Assembly: GCA_002083555.1 (NCBI GenBank)
Contig: MSXN01000020.1
Span: 1 to 64,000, forward strand
DNA length: 64,000 nucleotides
Direction: 5' to 3'
Origin: Nitrospira sp. ST-bin5
GTDB lineage: Bacteria; Nitrospirota; Nitrospiria; Nitrospirales; Nitrospiraceae
The notes beneath the pieces were generated by a model. That model did not search any database. It was given only the letters and a program-made list of their open reading frames with translations, and had not been told where the DNA came from. Below are positions 27,968-36,946 of the stretch, piece by piece (within the stretch, counting starts at the first letter, position 1; every line of letters starts with the position of its first letter). The translations under genes were made by a program, and so were the position numbers.

Positions 27968-28327
27968 TTACACTACAAACAGATCGTCTCCATGCCTAAT
28001 AGTGTAGGATTCGTAGTGGCTCGAATCGTCATAAAGAACTAGAACTTCCTGATTCGCAAAACATAGCGTTAGGGTGCCATCAGGAAGGCCTGCCACGCTC
28101 GTGATACTGGACCCAATCAATGAAAGCAGGCTTCCAGCGACGACAAGCGGCACACCTTCTTCCCATACAGAATCCTTCCCTCGTGATGAGTGGGAAAGTT
28201 TTCCACCCAGTCCAATATGGATTCCGCCGCTAAAGTAGAACTGGATCTGGGCAGGACCAAAGGAGATTAGCTCCAATTCCATTCCCTTGAAAAAGCTTAA
28301 GTCGATGTTCTTGGGAAGACCATACAT
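27968..28327 (-). CDS. probable immunity protein for the adjacent RHS toxin (DUF6188-like)
   Basis: A 119-aa beta-rich cytosolic protein located 12 bp after the RHS toxin gene. The pattern of a short hydrophobic strand with FYFSGG, a tryptophan-free centre, then LPDGTLTLCFANQEVLVLYDD and ending HYESYTIRHG resembles the DUF6188 type seen among immunity proteins. It is AT-richer than the surrounding genome. The toxin-immunity relation follows the standard RHS order (toxin C-terminus, then immunity gene) and is an inference. Confidence 0.65.
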   Translation of the reverse strand: MYGLPKNIDLSFFKGMELELISFGPAQIQFYFSGGIHIGLGGKLSHSSRGKDSVWEEGVPLVVAGSLLSLIGSSITSVAGLPDGTLTLCFANQEVLVLYDDSSHYESYTIRHGDDLFVV

Positions 28328-28339
28328 ACTAGGCCTCGC

Positions 28340-29359
28340 TTACTTATTGAAATATCCTGGTGGTAACGGCACGTGATAATCCTGCCTCGAAGCAGCTTGC
28401 TTTCCTGTCGCAGGATTTATCGGGTGCCCAGCGTCGTTGTACTTTATCCAATAGCCATTCGGATAGTCAGGATTTGCACCAGGAGGCATGACGCGAACGG
28501 AGTTGGCGTTCCCTGTTGAGCCGGGTTGTTGATACACCGTGCCTCCGCCGGATCTGCTCGGCCCACTCGTATAATTTGGCGGAATTGGCGGCGGTGGCTG
28601 CGGTGGATTGGTCGGAGGAAACTTCTTCGGCGATTTGGGTCCCTTTGTCCCTTTACCGGCTGCCCCTGCTGCTTTAGAGAGCCCCGGTAACTTATTCAGT
28701 CCGCCGGAGAGGCACCCTACTCCTAGATCGACGAGGTCCGGCTTTCTGCCAGAGAGAAGGGCTTGGACGGCCCCACCCGCAGCGCCTCGCAGACAGGCGC
28801 CCGCCAGAGGAACCAACGGCACCAGTTCCCCGCTTGGGTCTGTGAGGTTGATCGGATTGTTAAAGGTATAGGCATAGAGATTGAGGTCCTCGCCATCGAA
28901 TTCTAGAGGGTCCTCGCTGAGAAAGCGATGCAAGGTGGGCGAATAATACCGCGCCCGATAATAGAAGAGACCTGTGCCGTCATTGTCCCGGCCCGTGTAT
29001 TGAACGGGATTGGACGACGCCCCCGTGCTGGTGGCTCGGCCGAACGGCTCATAGGCATAGGAGGTCGTCACGGCTCCCGATTGATCGGTCAACGCAAGGA
29101 CCGTTCCGCGTTCATCAGCCAGGTAGAACTCGTCGCCACTCGAACTGTGGCGGATGTACGGCTCATCAATCGCCAGGCCTCGTAGATAGCTCCCGCTGAC
29201 CGCGCTGCCCCCAATCTCCTGCACGATGTCATCGCCGTCATAGAGGTATTCTGACGTGTGTCCATTCACCGTCTTACTAATCCGGCGATTGAACGCGTCG
29301 TAGACAAACGTCGCCGTGATCGTGAACCGCAAAACCGGGGTCAGTTCTTGAGTTTGCAC
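28340..29359 (-). CDS. 5'-truncated RHS core with C-terminal toxin domain
   Basis: C-terminal portion of an RHS polymorphic toxin. Residues ~18-175 are the end of the RHS barrel: YD repeats (FVYDAFNRRISK, SYAYEPFGRATS) and the hallmark core RYYSPTLHRFLSEDPLEF followed by NLYAYTFNNPINLTDPSG, where the autoproteolytic cage normally ends. The ~165-residue variable C-terminus has a Gly/Lys/Pro-rich linker and a compact end domain (RVMPPGANPDYPNGYW ... HVPLPPGYF); its activity is not recognised. The first residues (MQTQEL) come from the RAYT element that replaced the real 5' end, so expression is doubtful. Confidence 0.8.
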   Translation of the reverse strand: MQTQELTPVLRFTITATFVYDAFNRRISKTVNGHTSEYLYDGDDIVQEIGGSAVSGSYLRGLAIDEPYIRHSSSGDEFYLADERGTVLALTDQSGAVTTSYAYEPFGRATSTGASSNPVQYTGRDNDGTGLFYYRARYYSPTLHRFLSEDPLEFDGEDLNLYAYTFNNPINLTDPSGELVPLVPLAGACLRGAAGGAVQALLSGRKPDLVDLGVGCLSGGLNKLPGLSKAAGAAGKGTKGPKSPKKFPPTNPPQPPPPIPPNYTSGPSRSGGGTVYQQPGSTGNANSVRVMPPGANPDYPNGYWIKYNDAGHPINPATGKQAASRQDYHVPLPPGYFNK

Positions 29360-30329
29360 TCTGTCAGCACCTGCCGTTGTTGGTCGGTCAGCGGCCTTTC
29401 TTCAATCGCTCGCTGAATTTGTGACACGCGTGACGGAGAGACGCCGAACCGCACGGCAACGGTCTGAAGCGGTTCGTTGACCGCTCGGCGCAAGAGATAC
29501 ACGGCCGTTTTCGCGGCTTCACTGCGGGTATCTTTCACGAGCGAATTGAGCGGTACCTGATAGAGGGCCGCTACTCGCTGCAAGACCTGTTCGGCTGACG
29601 GGCGCGTCGGGCAGGTCTGCTCGACGGGGACATTTGCCAGGGGCTTGGCTGACAGCAACTCCTCCATCCGTTCACGAAACGCGGGGCTGCCTAAGAAGAT
29701 TTGTCCCGTAATGTCCGTCCATGGCGACGCCAGACCGACCCCCTCCTCGACAAAGCGTTGGTAGCTGAGCCGGGCGCGTTCCCCTTCGACGTCGAACAGC
29801 TGGAGCACAGCGGGGACATCGAGCCAGGCGGGAGCGGGTTGGAGGCCGACGGTCTGGCCATAGCTACTCCAGGGCCAGTCCTGCGCGGTCTTCACGAGCC
29901 GAGCGCGAACGGGATTGAGCACAACATATCGGCAAAGTTCTTGTAGATAGTTTTCTTTTTCAACCAGCAGACTTTTGAATCGGCCTTGGAGCAGATGGCC
30001 GACTCGCCGATGGCGTCGATTGAAGTATTGGGTATACGTGCCATGAAGCCGCCGCAACCCACGGCTGAGGGTGGGCTCAGGGGTTTCAACGACGAGATGA
30101 TAGTGATTATCCATCAAGCAATAGGCATAACAGCGCCAGTGCTGTTGACGAATTTCTAGTGCTACGAGCCGCAGAAACCGTTGCCGATCGGCGTCGTCGA
30201 GATAGATGGGTTGTTGGGCGTTGCCGCGTGCGGTGAGGTGGTAGAGGGCACCGGGAAATTCGAGGCGCAGCGGTCTGGCCATAGACCAGAAGATAGATTT
30301 CCTAAGTGTATAAAGTCAAGAACTGACCC
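29338..30329 (-). mobile_element. RAYT element with 14-bp terminal inverted repeats
   Basis: GGGTCAGTTCTTGA (29338-29351) and its exact reverse complement TCAAGAACTGACCC (30316-30329) bracket the transposase gene; the match extends four more bases inward with one mismatch. The transposase stop codon lies at the inner side of the left repeat. The element has replaced or interrupted the 5' part of the RHS gene at 28340. Confidence 0.8.
29341..30282 (-). CDS. REP-associated tyrosine transposase (RAYT, Y1 family)
   Basis: A 313-aa IS200-like Y1 transposase. The N-terminal catalytic domain begins with the typical MARPLRLEFPGALYHLTARG; the HUH metal motif is seen in MDNHYHLV and the catalytic Tyr in the helix with YLQELCRYVVLNPVRA. 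The remaining ~170 residues are a helical region ending in a helix-turn-helix-like segment (VAVRFGVSPSRVSQI) typical of long RAYTs. Family members act on REP-type hairpins in single-stranded DNA. Confidence 0.9.
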   Translation of the reverse strand: MARPLRLEFPGALYHLTARGNAQQPIYLDDADRQRFLRLVALEIRQQHWRCYAYCLMDNHYHLVVETPEPTLSRGLRRLHGTYTQYFNRRHRRVGHLLQGRFKSLLVEKENYLQELCRYVVLNPVRARLVKTAQDWPWSSYGQTVGLQPAPAWLDVPAVLQLFDVEGERARLSYQRFVEEGVGLASPWTDITGQIFLGSPAFRERMEELLSAKPLANVPVEQTCPTRPSAEQVLQRVAALYQVPLNSLVKDTRSEAAKTAVYLLRRAVNEPLQTVAVRFGVSPSRVSQIQRAIEERPLTDQQRQVLTECKLKN

Positions 30330-30427
30330 TGTTCATTGCCCGTGGGGAATAAGTGAGATGAGAGGTTAGAGTCTGCCTGGAGTCGCAAGCAGCTTTGGAG
30401 GAAACGATACGACTGACGATACCTGAC

Positions 30428-31438
30428 CTAGCTCTGCTGAGCGGAATCCTCAACGAGCACATCCTCACCATTCACCTCAACCGCCACTATGCGCTCTTCC
30501 TCAACCACAGATTCAGATTCAATTTCAACGCCCTCGGCATCCGCCACAGAGGACACCTCTTCACTCAGAGCCTTGATTGCCTCCGTCGTGCTGTCGATCA
30601 CCGCCTCTTCAGCGGGGGTCGGCATGGCCACTTCCATCGTGTCCATCGGCAACAGCGACTGATCGGACTCGCCCAATTCCGTGAACTCCCGCAACGGCGG
30701 CAATTGCGTCAGGTCGTTCAAACCGAAATGCTCAAGGAAAAACTTGGTCGTGCCGTACATGATCGGACGCCCTGGCACTTCCTTCCGCCCCACGATGCGC
30801 ACGAGCTTCCGCTCGAGCAAGGTCCGAACAACACCGGAGGTTTCAACGCCGCGGATCTCTTCGATCTCCGAACGGACGATCGGCTGCTTGTAGGCAATGA
30901 TCGCCAGCGACTCCAGTGCGGATCGGGACAGCTTGGCCGCCGACTTCGTTTTATCCAGGCGCTTGATCCAGGTGGCATATTCCTGCTTGGTCACCAGCCG
31001 GAACCCGCCGGCGATTTCAACCAGCCGGACCCCACGCCCCTCTTGCTCCAATTCCTCTCCCAGGCCGCGCAGGGCTTGCGCGACATCCGACTTCGTCACG
31101 TCGCCCATGATCGCCACCAGACGCTGCACGGACAAGGGCTCGGGCGAGACAAACAGCAGGGACTCGACGATGCCGCGCAACTCGCGCTCGGCAATCGCCA
31201 GCACGGCGCCCTCATTCACCGGTGCGGCCCCTGTGGTGGCCTCGGCGGATGGGGATTCGATCGATCCGGTTTCAGCCGACAGGTCCGTTGCGGCCGAACG
31301 CTCAGATCCCTCAGAAACCACTTCATCGGCCGGCACGTCGCATGCCGCAACCTCAACGGAGTCCACTGATTCAGCGAGGTCCACCTCAACGGAGGTCATA
31401 TTCAATTCATCGGTGATCGGAGTCATGTCCCCCTCCAT
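30428..31438 (-). CDS. scpB: segregation and condensation protein B
   Basis: Subunit of the SMC-ScpAB condensin. The two winged-helix domains occupy residues ~75-235 (LRGIVESLLFVSPEPLSVQRL; LSRSALESLAIIAYKQP; GRPIMYGTTKFFLEHFGL). Unusual acidic, low-complexity arms flank them: ~70 residues rich in Glu/Val/Ser at the N-terminus and ~90 at the C-terminus. The start overlaps the scpA stop by 16 bp, so the pair is co-translated. Confidence 0.93.
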   Translation of the reverse strand: MEGDMTPITDELNMTSVEVDLAESVDSVEVAACDVPADEVVSEGSERSAATDLSAETGSIESPSAEATTGAAPVNEGAVLAIAERELRGIVESLLFVSPEPLSVQRLVAIMGDVTKSDVAQALRGLGEELEQEGRGVRLVEIAGGFRLVTKQEYATWIKRLDKTKSAAKLSRSALESLAIIAYKQPIVRSEIEEIRGVETSGVVRTLLERKLVRIVGRKEVPGRPIMYGTTKFFLEHFGLNDLTQLPPLREFTELGESDQSLLPMDTMEVAMPTPAEEAVIDSTTEAIKALSEEVSSVADAEGVEIESESVVEEERIVAVEVNGEDVLVEDSAQQS

Positions 31439-32283
31439 TCGGCGTCTAAGTCATCGAGCTCAGCGGGATCCGGGACGAGCGAGAAGGTCCGTGAAACCAG
31501 AATCGGCCCGAAGGTCTCGCTCTGAAACACGTGTGCGACCCGCAACCGGATCAGTTCCAGCAAAGCCAGGAATGTCACAATAATCACCAGCCGGTGGCAG
31601 GAGCCGTCAAAGAGCGCGGCAAACGAGACCGAGTCTTTGCCCTCCAGCGTTTCCAGTATCACATTCATCCGTTCCCGCACCGTGAGATTATCCGGCACAA
31701 TTTCAATCAGCGTCTTCCCGCCGCCAGGGTTCCGTTCCACAATCGCCTTTAACGCATCGACCAGATCGAACAACGACACGTTCTCCATCGACAGCTCTTC
31801 CGGCTCGACGTCGACGACGAGCGGCTCCGGCTCGCGACTGAAAATCTCCCGCCACATTTTCTCCTGGCCGTCGAGCTGCCGGGCCGCCTCCTTGTAGGTC
31901 TTGTACTCCAGCAGCCGCCTGACCAGTTCTTCGCGCGGGTCCGGCCCGTCTTCTTCGTCTTCCGCCGCCTCGTCCGCCGGGAGCAGCATCTTGGACTTGA
32001 TCTGCAGCAGGGTGGCGGCCATGACCAGAAACTCCCCCGCCACGTTCAGATTCAAATCCTTCATCGCCTCGACATATTCGAGATATTGCTGGGCGATCAG
32101 GTTGATCGGAATATCGTAAATATTGATTTCGCTCTTCTTGATGAGATGCAGAAGGAGATCCAGCGGCCCTTCGAAATTCTCGATACGGACCTGATACGGC
32201 AGCTCGGTTTGTTCAAACCCGCTGGTCTGTTGGTTGGGCTGATCCACGGGGGCGTTATAGCAAGTTATAGGGGGGCGGGGCAA
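31423..32283 (-). CDS. scpA: segregation and condensation protein A
   Basis: Kleisin subunit that bridges SMC heads and binds ScpB. The N-terminal SMC-binding helix region is intact (YQVRIENFEGPLDLLLHLIK, INIYDIPINLIAQQY), as is the C-terminal winged helix (SFAALFDGSCHRLVIIVTFLALLELIRL). 286 aa is slightly long. The first 12 codons read like untranslated sequence, so a GTG start at 32247 (VDQPNQQ) is a good alternative. Upstream of scpB with a 16-bp overlap. Confidence 0.93.
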   Translation of the reverse strand: MPRPPITCYNAPVDQPNQQTSGFEQTELPYQVRIENFEGPLDLLLHLIKKSEINIYDIPINLIAQQYLEYVEAMKDLNLNVAGEFLVMAATLLQIKSKMLLPADEAAEDEEDGPDPREELVRRLLEYKTYKEAARQLDGQEKMWREIFSREPEPLVVDVEPEELSMENVSLFDLVDALKAIVERNPGGGKTLIEIVPDNLTVRERMNVILETLEGKDSVSFAALFDGSCHRLVIIVTFLALLELIRLRVAHVFQSETFGPILVSRTFSLVPDPAELDDLDAEWRGT

Positions 32284-32322
32284 GCCTGAAACTATATGTT
32301 GGGGGTCCGAGCCTTCATGGGG

Positions 32323-33417
32323 TTATTTCAATTTGACGGCGTAGGCGACGAGAAAGGCTGCTACCAGCAGAATGCCCAGCGTAATGGCATATTGCTGGAA
32401 GTCGGATTGCCCCCCCTTCCCCGCCCCTTCCTGCGCGATTCCCTTTGTCCCGTTGGTCAAAGGCTTCTGATCGAATCGGACCTTGGCCAGATCGGCGCCC
32501 CGCTTAAAATCGGCATTGGAGAAATCCGCTGCTTGGAGAAATTGAGCACCGGCAAACCGCGCTTCACCGGAAAACACCACGAAGGCAAAGAACGCCTCCC
32601 GACTGAAAATGGCATCGGAGAAATTCGCGAGCTTCTTGAAGTGCGCGCCGGAAAATCCCGTCCCCAACCCGAATCGCGCCCGCTCAAAATTCACCGGGGC
32701 TTCACAGACCACTTCAAGAAACTCCGCCATCCCGTCAAACAGACTTCCCTGGCAATCCACCGGCCCCCGAAAGGCGGAACGATGGAACCGGGTATGGGGA
32801 CCGAACTTGGTCTCGGCGCAACTAAGCCCCTGGGCAAAGTGCCCTTGAACAAAATAGGCCTCCCGTTCAAATAGAGCGCCATCTATGGCCAGGCTCTTCT
32901 GAAAGACCGACCGCGACAGATCCACGCCATCCGTGAACCTGGTGCCATGAAAATCGACCGTTCCCTCGAACTCCAGCGTCCCCTTCGCCGATCGATGCCG
33001 GAGGGCTCCGTCAACGACTGAATCACGAATGATCAGATTCCCCGCCACGATCCGCTGCTCTTCGTCGTTCAGGGCGCTGAGCGCGGCCTGTTGCTCGGGT
33101 GTGAGTCCTTTGGGGATTTGTGATTTCCGAACCGGCAGCTGATCGAAGATCAGATCGCCCTGCAGCACCACACCGACCAGATCCACCGCCTGCCTCTGCG
33201 TGAGCGCCTGCATCACACTCGCTGCAGGAACAGCCTGCGCTTCACGCTCAGCTTTCGTACAATCCGGGCTCAGATGCTTCATGAGCGGGCCGGGCTTCCC
33301 ACCGGGTGAGGATTCAACCGTGCAGACCGCTCCAGCAACGCTGGTTTGGCAGATGCCGCCCAGCATCAGCAGCGCACACAACAGAACAAGCCCGCATGAT
33401 CGCGTCGTATTCATCAT
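32323..33417 (-). CDS. exported pentapeptide-repeat protein with C-terminal membrane helix
   Basis: A 364-aa protein with a signal peptide (cleavage near SVAGAV). The central region (~130-315) consists of irregular A(D/N)LxX-type pentapeptide repeats (FSNADFKRGADLAKVRF, FEGTVDFHGTRFTDGVDL), expected to form a right-handed quadrilateral beta helix. One hydrophobic helix lies at the extreme C-terminus (ITLGILLVAAFLVAYAVKLK), so it is probably anchored in the inner membrane facing the periplasm. Function unknown. Confidence 0.78.
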   Translation of the reverse strand: MMNTTRSCGLVLLCALLMLGGICQTSVAGAVCTVESSPGGKPGPLMKHLSPDCTKAEREAQAVPAASVMQALTQRQAVDLVGVVLQGDLIFDQLPVRKSQIPKGLTPEQQAALSALNDEEQRIVAGNLIIRDSVVDGALRHRSAKGTLEFEGTVDFHGTRFTDGVDLSRSVFQKSLAIDGALFEREAYFVQGHFAQGLSCAETKFGPHTRFHRSAFRGPVDCQGSLFDGMAEFLEVVCEAPVNFERARFGLGTGFSGAHFKKLANFSDAIFSREAFFAFVVFSGEARFAGAQFLQAADFSNADFKRGADLAKVRFDQKPLTNGTKGIAQEGAGKGGQSDFQQYAITLGILLVAAFLVAYAVKLK

Positions 33418-33475
33418 AGTCGCCGTTATACGAGATGCTTGAGGCTAAGACAAGGCTGGAACGTAGACGGATTGG

Positions 33476-33919
33476 TCAGTGCAGCCCTGTGACAATGGCG
33501 CGGTACTCATCATCCGTCAGACGATGCATCCCCAGGCTCAACCGCCGGGTAAGCTCCGCCTGATCCGGAATCTGGAGCACCGACTGCAACAGACCGTGGC
33601 TCTCCTGCGGGGTCGAGGTCCACTGCTTCCTCAGCTCGACGCGCACGAACCCGAACCGCGCTTCCGTCTTAAAATCCTCACGCAAGAACTCATCCATCTG
33701 CTGCAGGGGGAGGACAGCGGAGACAATCTTGATATCGGCGCAAATCCCCGCCTTCAGCACATAGACCAGCGCATGGGAATCGGGGGTCAGGAACGTGGTC
33801 AGATTGTCGCGAATCAAAGCCGAGCAACAGCCCCACAACCCGTGGGTCAATTGGAGCGAGGCGCTTTCAGGTGAGCTGCGCTCGCGGAGGGTACCGGCCA
33901 CAAATAAAAAATGACTCAT
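33476..33919 (-). CDS. hypothetical protein (147 aa)
   Basis: A soluble 147-aa protein (MSHFLFVAGTLRERSSPES) with alternating beta/alpha character and a carboxyl end RLTDDEYRAIVTGLH. No signal peptide, metal motif or known family is recognised. It stands alone between the pentapeptide and histone-like genes. Confidence 0.6.
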   Translation of the reverse strand: MSHFLFVAGTLRERSSPESASLQLTHGLWGCCSALIRDNLTTFLTPDSHALVYVLKAGICADIKIVSAVLPLQQMDEFLREDFKTEARFGFVRVELRKQWTSTPQESHGLLQSVLQIPDQAELTRRLSLGMHRLTDDEYRAIVTGLH

Positions 33920-34027
33920 GGATGTTCGGGATCAGAAACCAGGAAGGAATGAGACGGTCGCCACGCTCACCTGTGCCGATCCTTCTCGATCTCCGGGAGG
34001 ATCGGCACATGCAACAGGAACAGTCCG

Positions 34028-34591
34028 TCAGTTATTACGATAATCGTCGGTGTCGTCCAACAGGTCTTCGGACTTCTCGAGGAAGTCAGCGGCCTCGTCG
34101 TCATCGGTGAGCGCCAGATCTCCTTGCAGCTCTTCTTCGATGTCGCCTTCCGCTTCGGTCTCGACCTCTAATTCCTCGTCGACCAGCTCTTCATCTACAT
34201 CGATCTCTTTCGGCATCGATACTGGAGCTGGCCTGGCCACCACTGAAGGCCTCGGGGCTTCCTCAACCGAAGGCACCACAGACTTCACCGCAGCCACGGA
34301 CTTAGGGGCTGAGGGAGCTGCAGACTTCTTCGCGGCGACGGCTTTCTTGGGCGCCGACTTGGCAGGCGCCTTCTTCTTCGCTGCCGGCTTCGCGGCCTTC
34401 TTCGCACTCGCCTTTTTCGCAGGGTTCTTGGCCACCGCTTTCTTGGCCGATCCCTTTGCCGACTTTTTCGCGACCGCTTTCTTCGCAGGCTTCTTGGCAG
34501 CCGCTTTCCTGGCCGGCTTGGCGGCCTTCTTCTTGCCCGACGACTTCTTGACGGCCTTCTTTGCTACAACCTTCTTCTTAGACTTCGCCAT
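34028..34591 (-). CDS. histone H1-like Lys/Ala-rich protein with acidic tail
   Basis: A 187-aa bipartite protein. Residues 1-95 are a run of KKA/AKK repeats (KKAAKPARKAAAKKPAKK) like bacterial histone H1-type DNA-binding proteins. Residues ~130-187 are strongly acidic (DVDEELVDEELEVETEAEGD). The basic half should bind DNA or RNA without sequence specificity; the acidic tail may shield or regulate it. Low-complexity composition prevents a firmer assignment. Confidence 0.7.
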   Translation of the reverse strand: MAKSKKKVVAKKAVKKSSGKKKAAKPARKAAAKKPAKKAVAKKSAKGSAKKAVAKNPAKKASAKKAAKPAAKKKAPAKSAPKKAVAAKKSAAPSAPKSVAAVKSVVPSVEEAPRPSVVARPAPVSMPKEIDVDEELVDEELEVETEAEGDIEEELQGDLALTDDDEAADFLEKSEDLLDDTDDYRNN

Positions 34592-34920
34592 CAGATTTCC
34601 TCCTGATCAAGTGCACAACGCATGGCGGAACGCATTGCGGCCTCCATCTAGCATGAACCCATAGCCTCTTGCAACCGGTAGAATGATCGACTGAAACCTG
34701 CGCAGTTTTGGCTAGGGGTCCCCCCACTCCCTTGAGCGCTCAACAGGACAAGACCACCCCCTCACCAGGCTGGATCCTCAACCCCGAATGGTCCCAGGAC
34801 TAGCCCCGGAGGGATGGCCTCATGGTAAACTGAACTCGAAGCCCATTCCTGTTGGATGAATCGTTGGCCATGATTTCGGCTCTAATCGTGTACAGCAGAC
34901 CAAAGAGGACAGCTCAGCCC
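34592..34920. other. intergenic region between divergent genes
   Basis: About 330 bp with no gene. Just before the cupredoxin start is AGAGGA (34905-34910), a plausible ribosome-binding site. No promoter motif is convincing. Confidence 0.4.
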
Positions 34921-35298
34921 ATGACACGCTCTCTGACTATTGCCGTCGTTAGCCTTTTCATGACCAGCCTGGCCTGGCCGACAACAGCTATGCCCACCGC
35001 CACGCAGATCATGATCGAAGACGGCTCCCCCTACTTTGCACCGTCAAAAGCCATCGCTACCAGCGGGAGCCCGATCCTCTGGAACAACCCGACGCCGACG
35101 GATCATACGGTCACGCATAACGGCTGCGTTGAAGACGGCACCCCCTGCCTCTTCGATTCAGGGGTCATACCCCCCGGAGAGCAATTCAGTGTTCCAGGCC
35201 TCCCTCCCGGCCGCTACCCCTATCACTGCCGCATTCACCCCATCATGCGCGGAGTGCTGACTGTGACTGAGGCCTCTACCATGCCGTCCCAGCTCTAA
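34921..35298 (+). CDS. cupredoxin (plastocyanin/azurin-like)
   Basis: A 125-aa exported blue-copper-type protein. The signal peptide is cleaved near TTAMPT. The type 1 copper ligands are in order: His in TDHTVTHN, Cys in YPYHCRIHP, the following His, and Met in IMRG. It is likely a periplasmic electron carrier or copper-binding protein. The longer frame from 34852 has no ribosome-binding site. The partner oxidoreductase is not evident nearby. Confidence 0.85.
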   Translation: MTRSLTIAVVSLFMTSLAWPTTAMPTATQIMIEDGSPYFAPSKAIATSGSPILWNNPTPTDHTVTHNGCVEDGTPCLFDSGVIPPGEQFSVPGLPPGRYPYHCRIHPIMRGVLTVTEASTMPSQL

Positions 35299-35444
35299 AC
35301 TCGTCTTCGCTATTCATCAATCGTCTCTCGCAAACGGAGCTTCTATCGAAAGGCGCTTCGCCAACGACGCGTCACGCGGGACTCTTGCGAGTTCACTGTC
35401 CGCTCAGGTAGGCTGCGCCTTCCCACGGGGTAGGAACACAGGTC

Positions 35445-36935
35445 ATGAAGCCCGTTGCCGCAGTCCAAGAACCGCTCCAGTTGACCGGCGAGACACTGTC
35501 TCTCCTCGCCTGGCACATTCCCGATCTCGTCGCCTATCAACATCGCGAAGACGAATACTGGCTCGCGCCGCTCGATGATAATTTTCCGCTGATCCGGCTC
35601 AACCTGACCGGCATCGAGATGCTCAAATCGATGAACGGCCACATCACCGTCGGCGCCCTGCTCGAAAAATACGGCACCAAAATCTGCGGACCGGACGGCC
35701 AGCCCGGCCAATGGCATCTGGAACGCTGGGCCACTCCGAACTATTCCCTCTGCTACTTCGGGACGGAACCGCCGGGCGGTCATCGACACCAGGCCAAGTG
35801 GGATATTCTGCTGCAGCAGATCCGCGAAGGCTGGTCAGGGCAGGACGGCTTCGAAGGCGAAGAACATCTGGAAGATTTCCACCACCATGAATTGACCGAG
35901 AGCGGCGAAGACGACGGCCACTTCGACCTGATCGAAACCACCGTCTCCCACCTTTTCCGCGAACCGAACGAGGCGCTGAACGGCCTGACCTATGGCCGGC
36001 TCCTCATGCGGCAGCTCCGTCAGCTAGGCTGGTTTAACCCCAAACCTAAAGTCATCGTAGAAGTCGGCGGCGGGCTCGGCTACGTGGCGCGCGAACTCGC
36101 CAAAGAGTTGCTCCCGTTCGAACGGCAGAGCATCCGCTACATCTCCCTCGACATCACCAGTCCGTTCCTGAAACTGCAAACCAAACGCGCAAAAGAAGGT
36201 GGCTGGGGAGGCCTGGGAACCAGGGCCAATGCCGAAGCCCTACCCTTCACGGACAACTCAATCGATCTCGTCATCGACAACGAAAACATGGCCGACATGA
36301 CGCCGGTCAAACTGACGCGCAACGAACTGCTCACCAACAAAGGCGAGACCGAGCAGCATCAAGAGGCGCTGGACTGGATCAGACGCCTCCGGCTACCGAT
36401 CGAGGCCAACCCGCCGGACGATGTCATCTTTAACCTGGGACCGATCCGCTTTGTCGCCGAATTGTGGCGGGTGCTGAAACCGGGAGGCCACGCCTTCCTG
36501 ACCGAATTCGGCGTAGAAGAAGGCTGGCCTGCCTCAGTCAAACTGCCGGGCCATACCGAATATGAAGTGCAATACAGTCACCTGCGCCAGGCCGTCCGCT
36601 GGCTGGGCTTTCAGGAACGCTACCTCTCGCTCCCGCAGTTCCTCGCCATGAAGCCGGATACCAAAGTCCTCTGCACCGGCGCGGCCTATACGATTCAGCG
36701 GTTCTGCCAGGCGATGAACAAACCTTTTACCGTCCGCGCCTACACCGAGGGCGAACTGAAGCAGGCCCTCAACGACATGCTCCCCAAGATCCACGGCGCG
36801 CATTACCACGACGTGGTCGATCCCGCCTGGTTCGGCCTCATCGACTTCAAAGTGCTGTTACTGGAAAAGCCCGGCGGCGCCCCGAAAGCCCTGTTCACCG
36901 AGACCAAAGGCTACCGGTGGTATTCGCAGAAGTAG
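35445..36935 (+). CDS. SAM methyltransferase with PqqD-like N-terminal domain
   Basis: A 496-aa protein. Residues ~30-90 (WLAPLDDNFPLIRLNLTGIE then TVGALLEKYG) fit the PqqD/RRE pattern, in which a beta hairpin is followed by LN.TG, a helix and a winged-helix motif. Residues ~200-410 are a class I methyltransferase with motif I VEVGGGLGYVARELA and motif ...LWRVLKPGGHAFL. Charged His/Glu/Asp-rich stretches (EEHLEDFHHHELTESGEDD) connect the two. Substrate unknown. The RRE-like reading is by eye and would suggest a peptide or protein substrate. Confidence 0.72.
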   Translation: MKPVAAVQEPLQLTGETLSLLAWHIPDLVAYQHREDEYWLAPLDDNFPLIRLNLTGIEMLKSMNGHITVGALLEKYGTKICGPDGQPGQWHLERWATPNYSLCYFGTEPPGGHRHQAKWDILLQQIREGWSGQDGFEGEEHLEDFHHHELTESGEDDGHFDLIETTVSHLFREPNEALNGLTYGRLLMRQLRQLGWFNPKPKVIVEVGGGLGYVARELAKELLPFERQSIRYISLDITSPFLKLQTKRAKEGGWGGLGTRANAEALPFTDNSIDLVIDNENMADMTPVKLTRNELLTNKGETEQHQEALDWIRRLRLPIEANPPDDVIFNLGPIRFVAELWRVLKPGGHAFLTEFGVEEGWPASVKLPGHTEYEVQYSHLRQAVRWLGFQERYLSLPQFLAMKPDTKVLCTGAAYTIQRFCQAMNKPFTVRAYTEGELKQALNDMLPKIHGAHYHDVVDPAWFGLIDFKVLLLEKPGGAPKALFTETKGYRWYSQK

Positions 36936-36946
36936 GAAGTCCTTCG

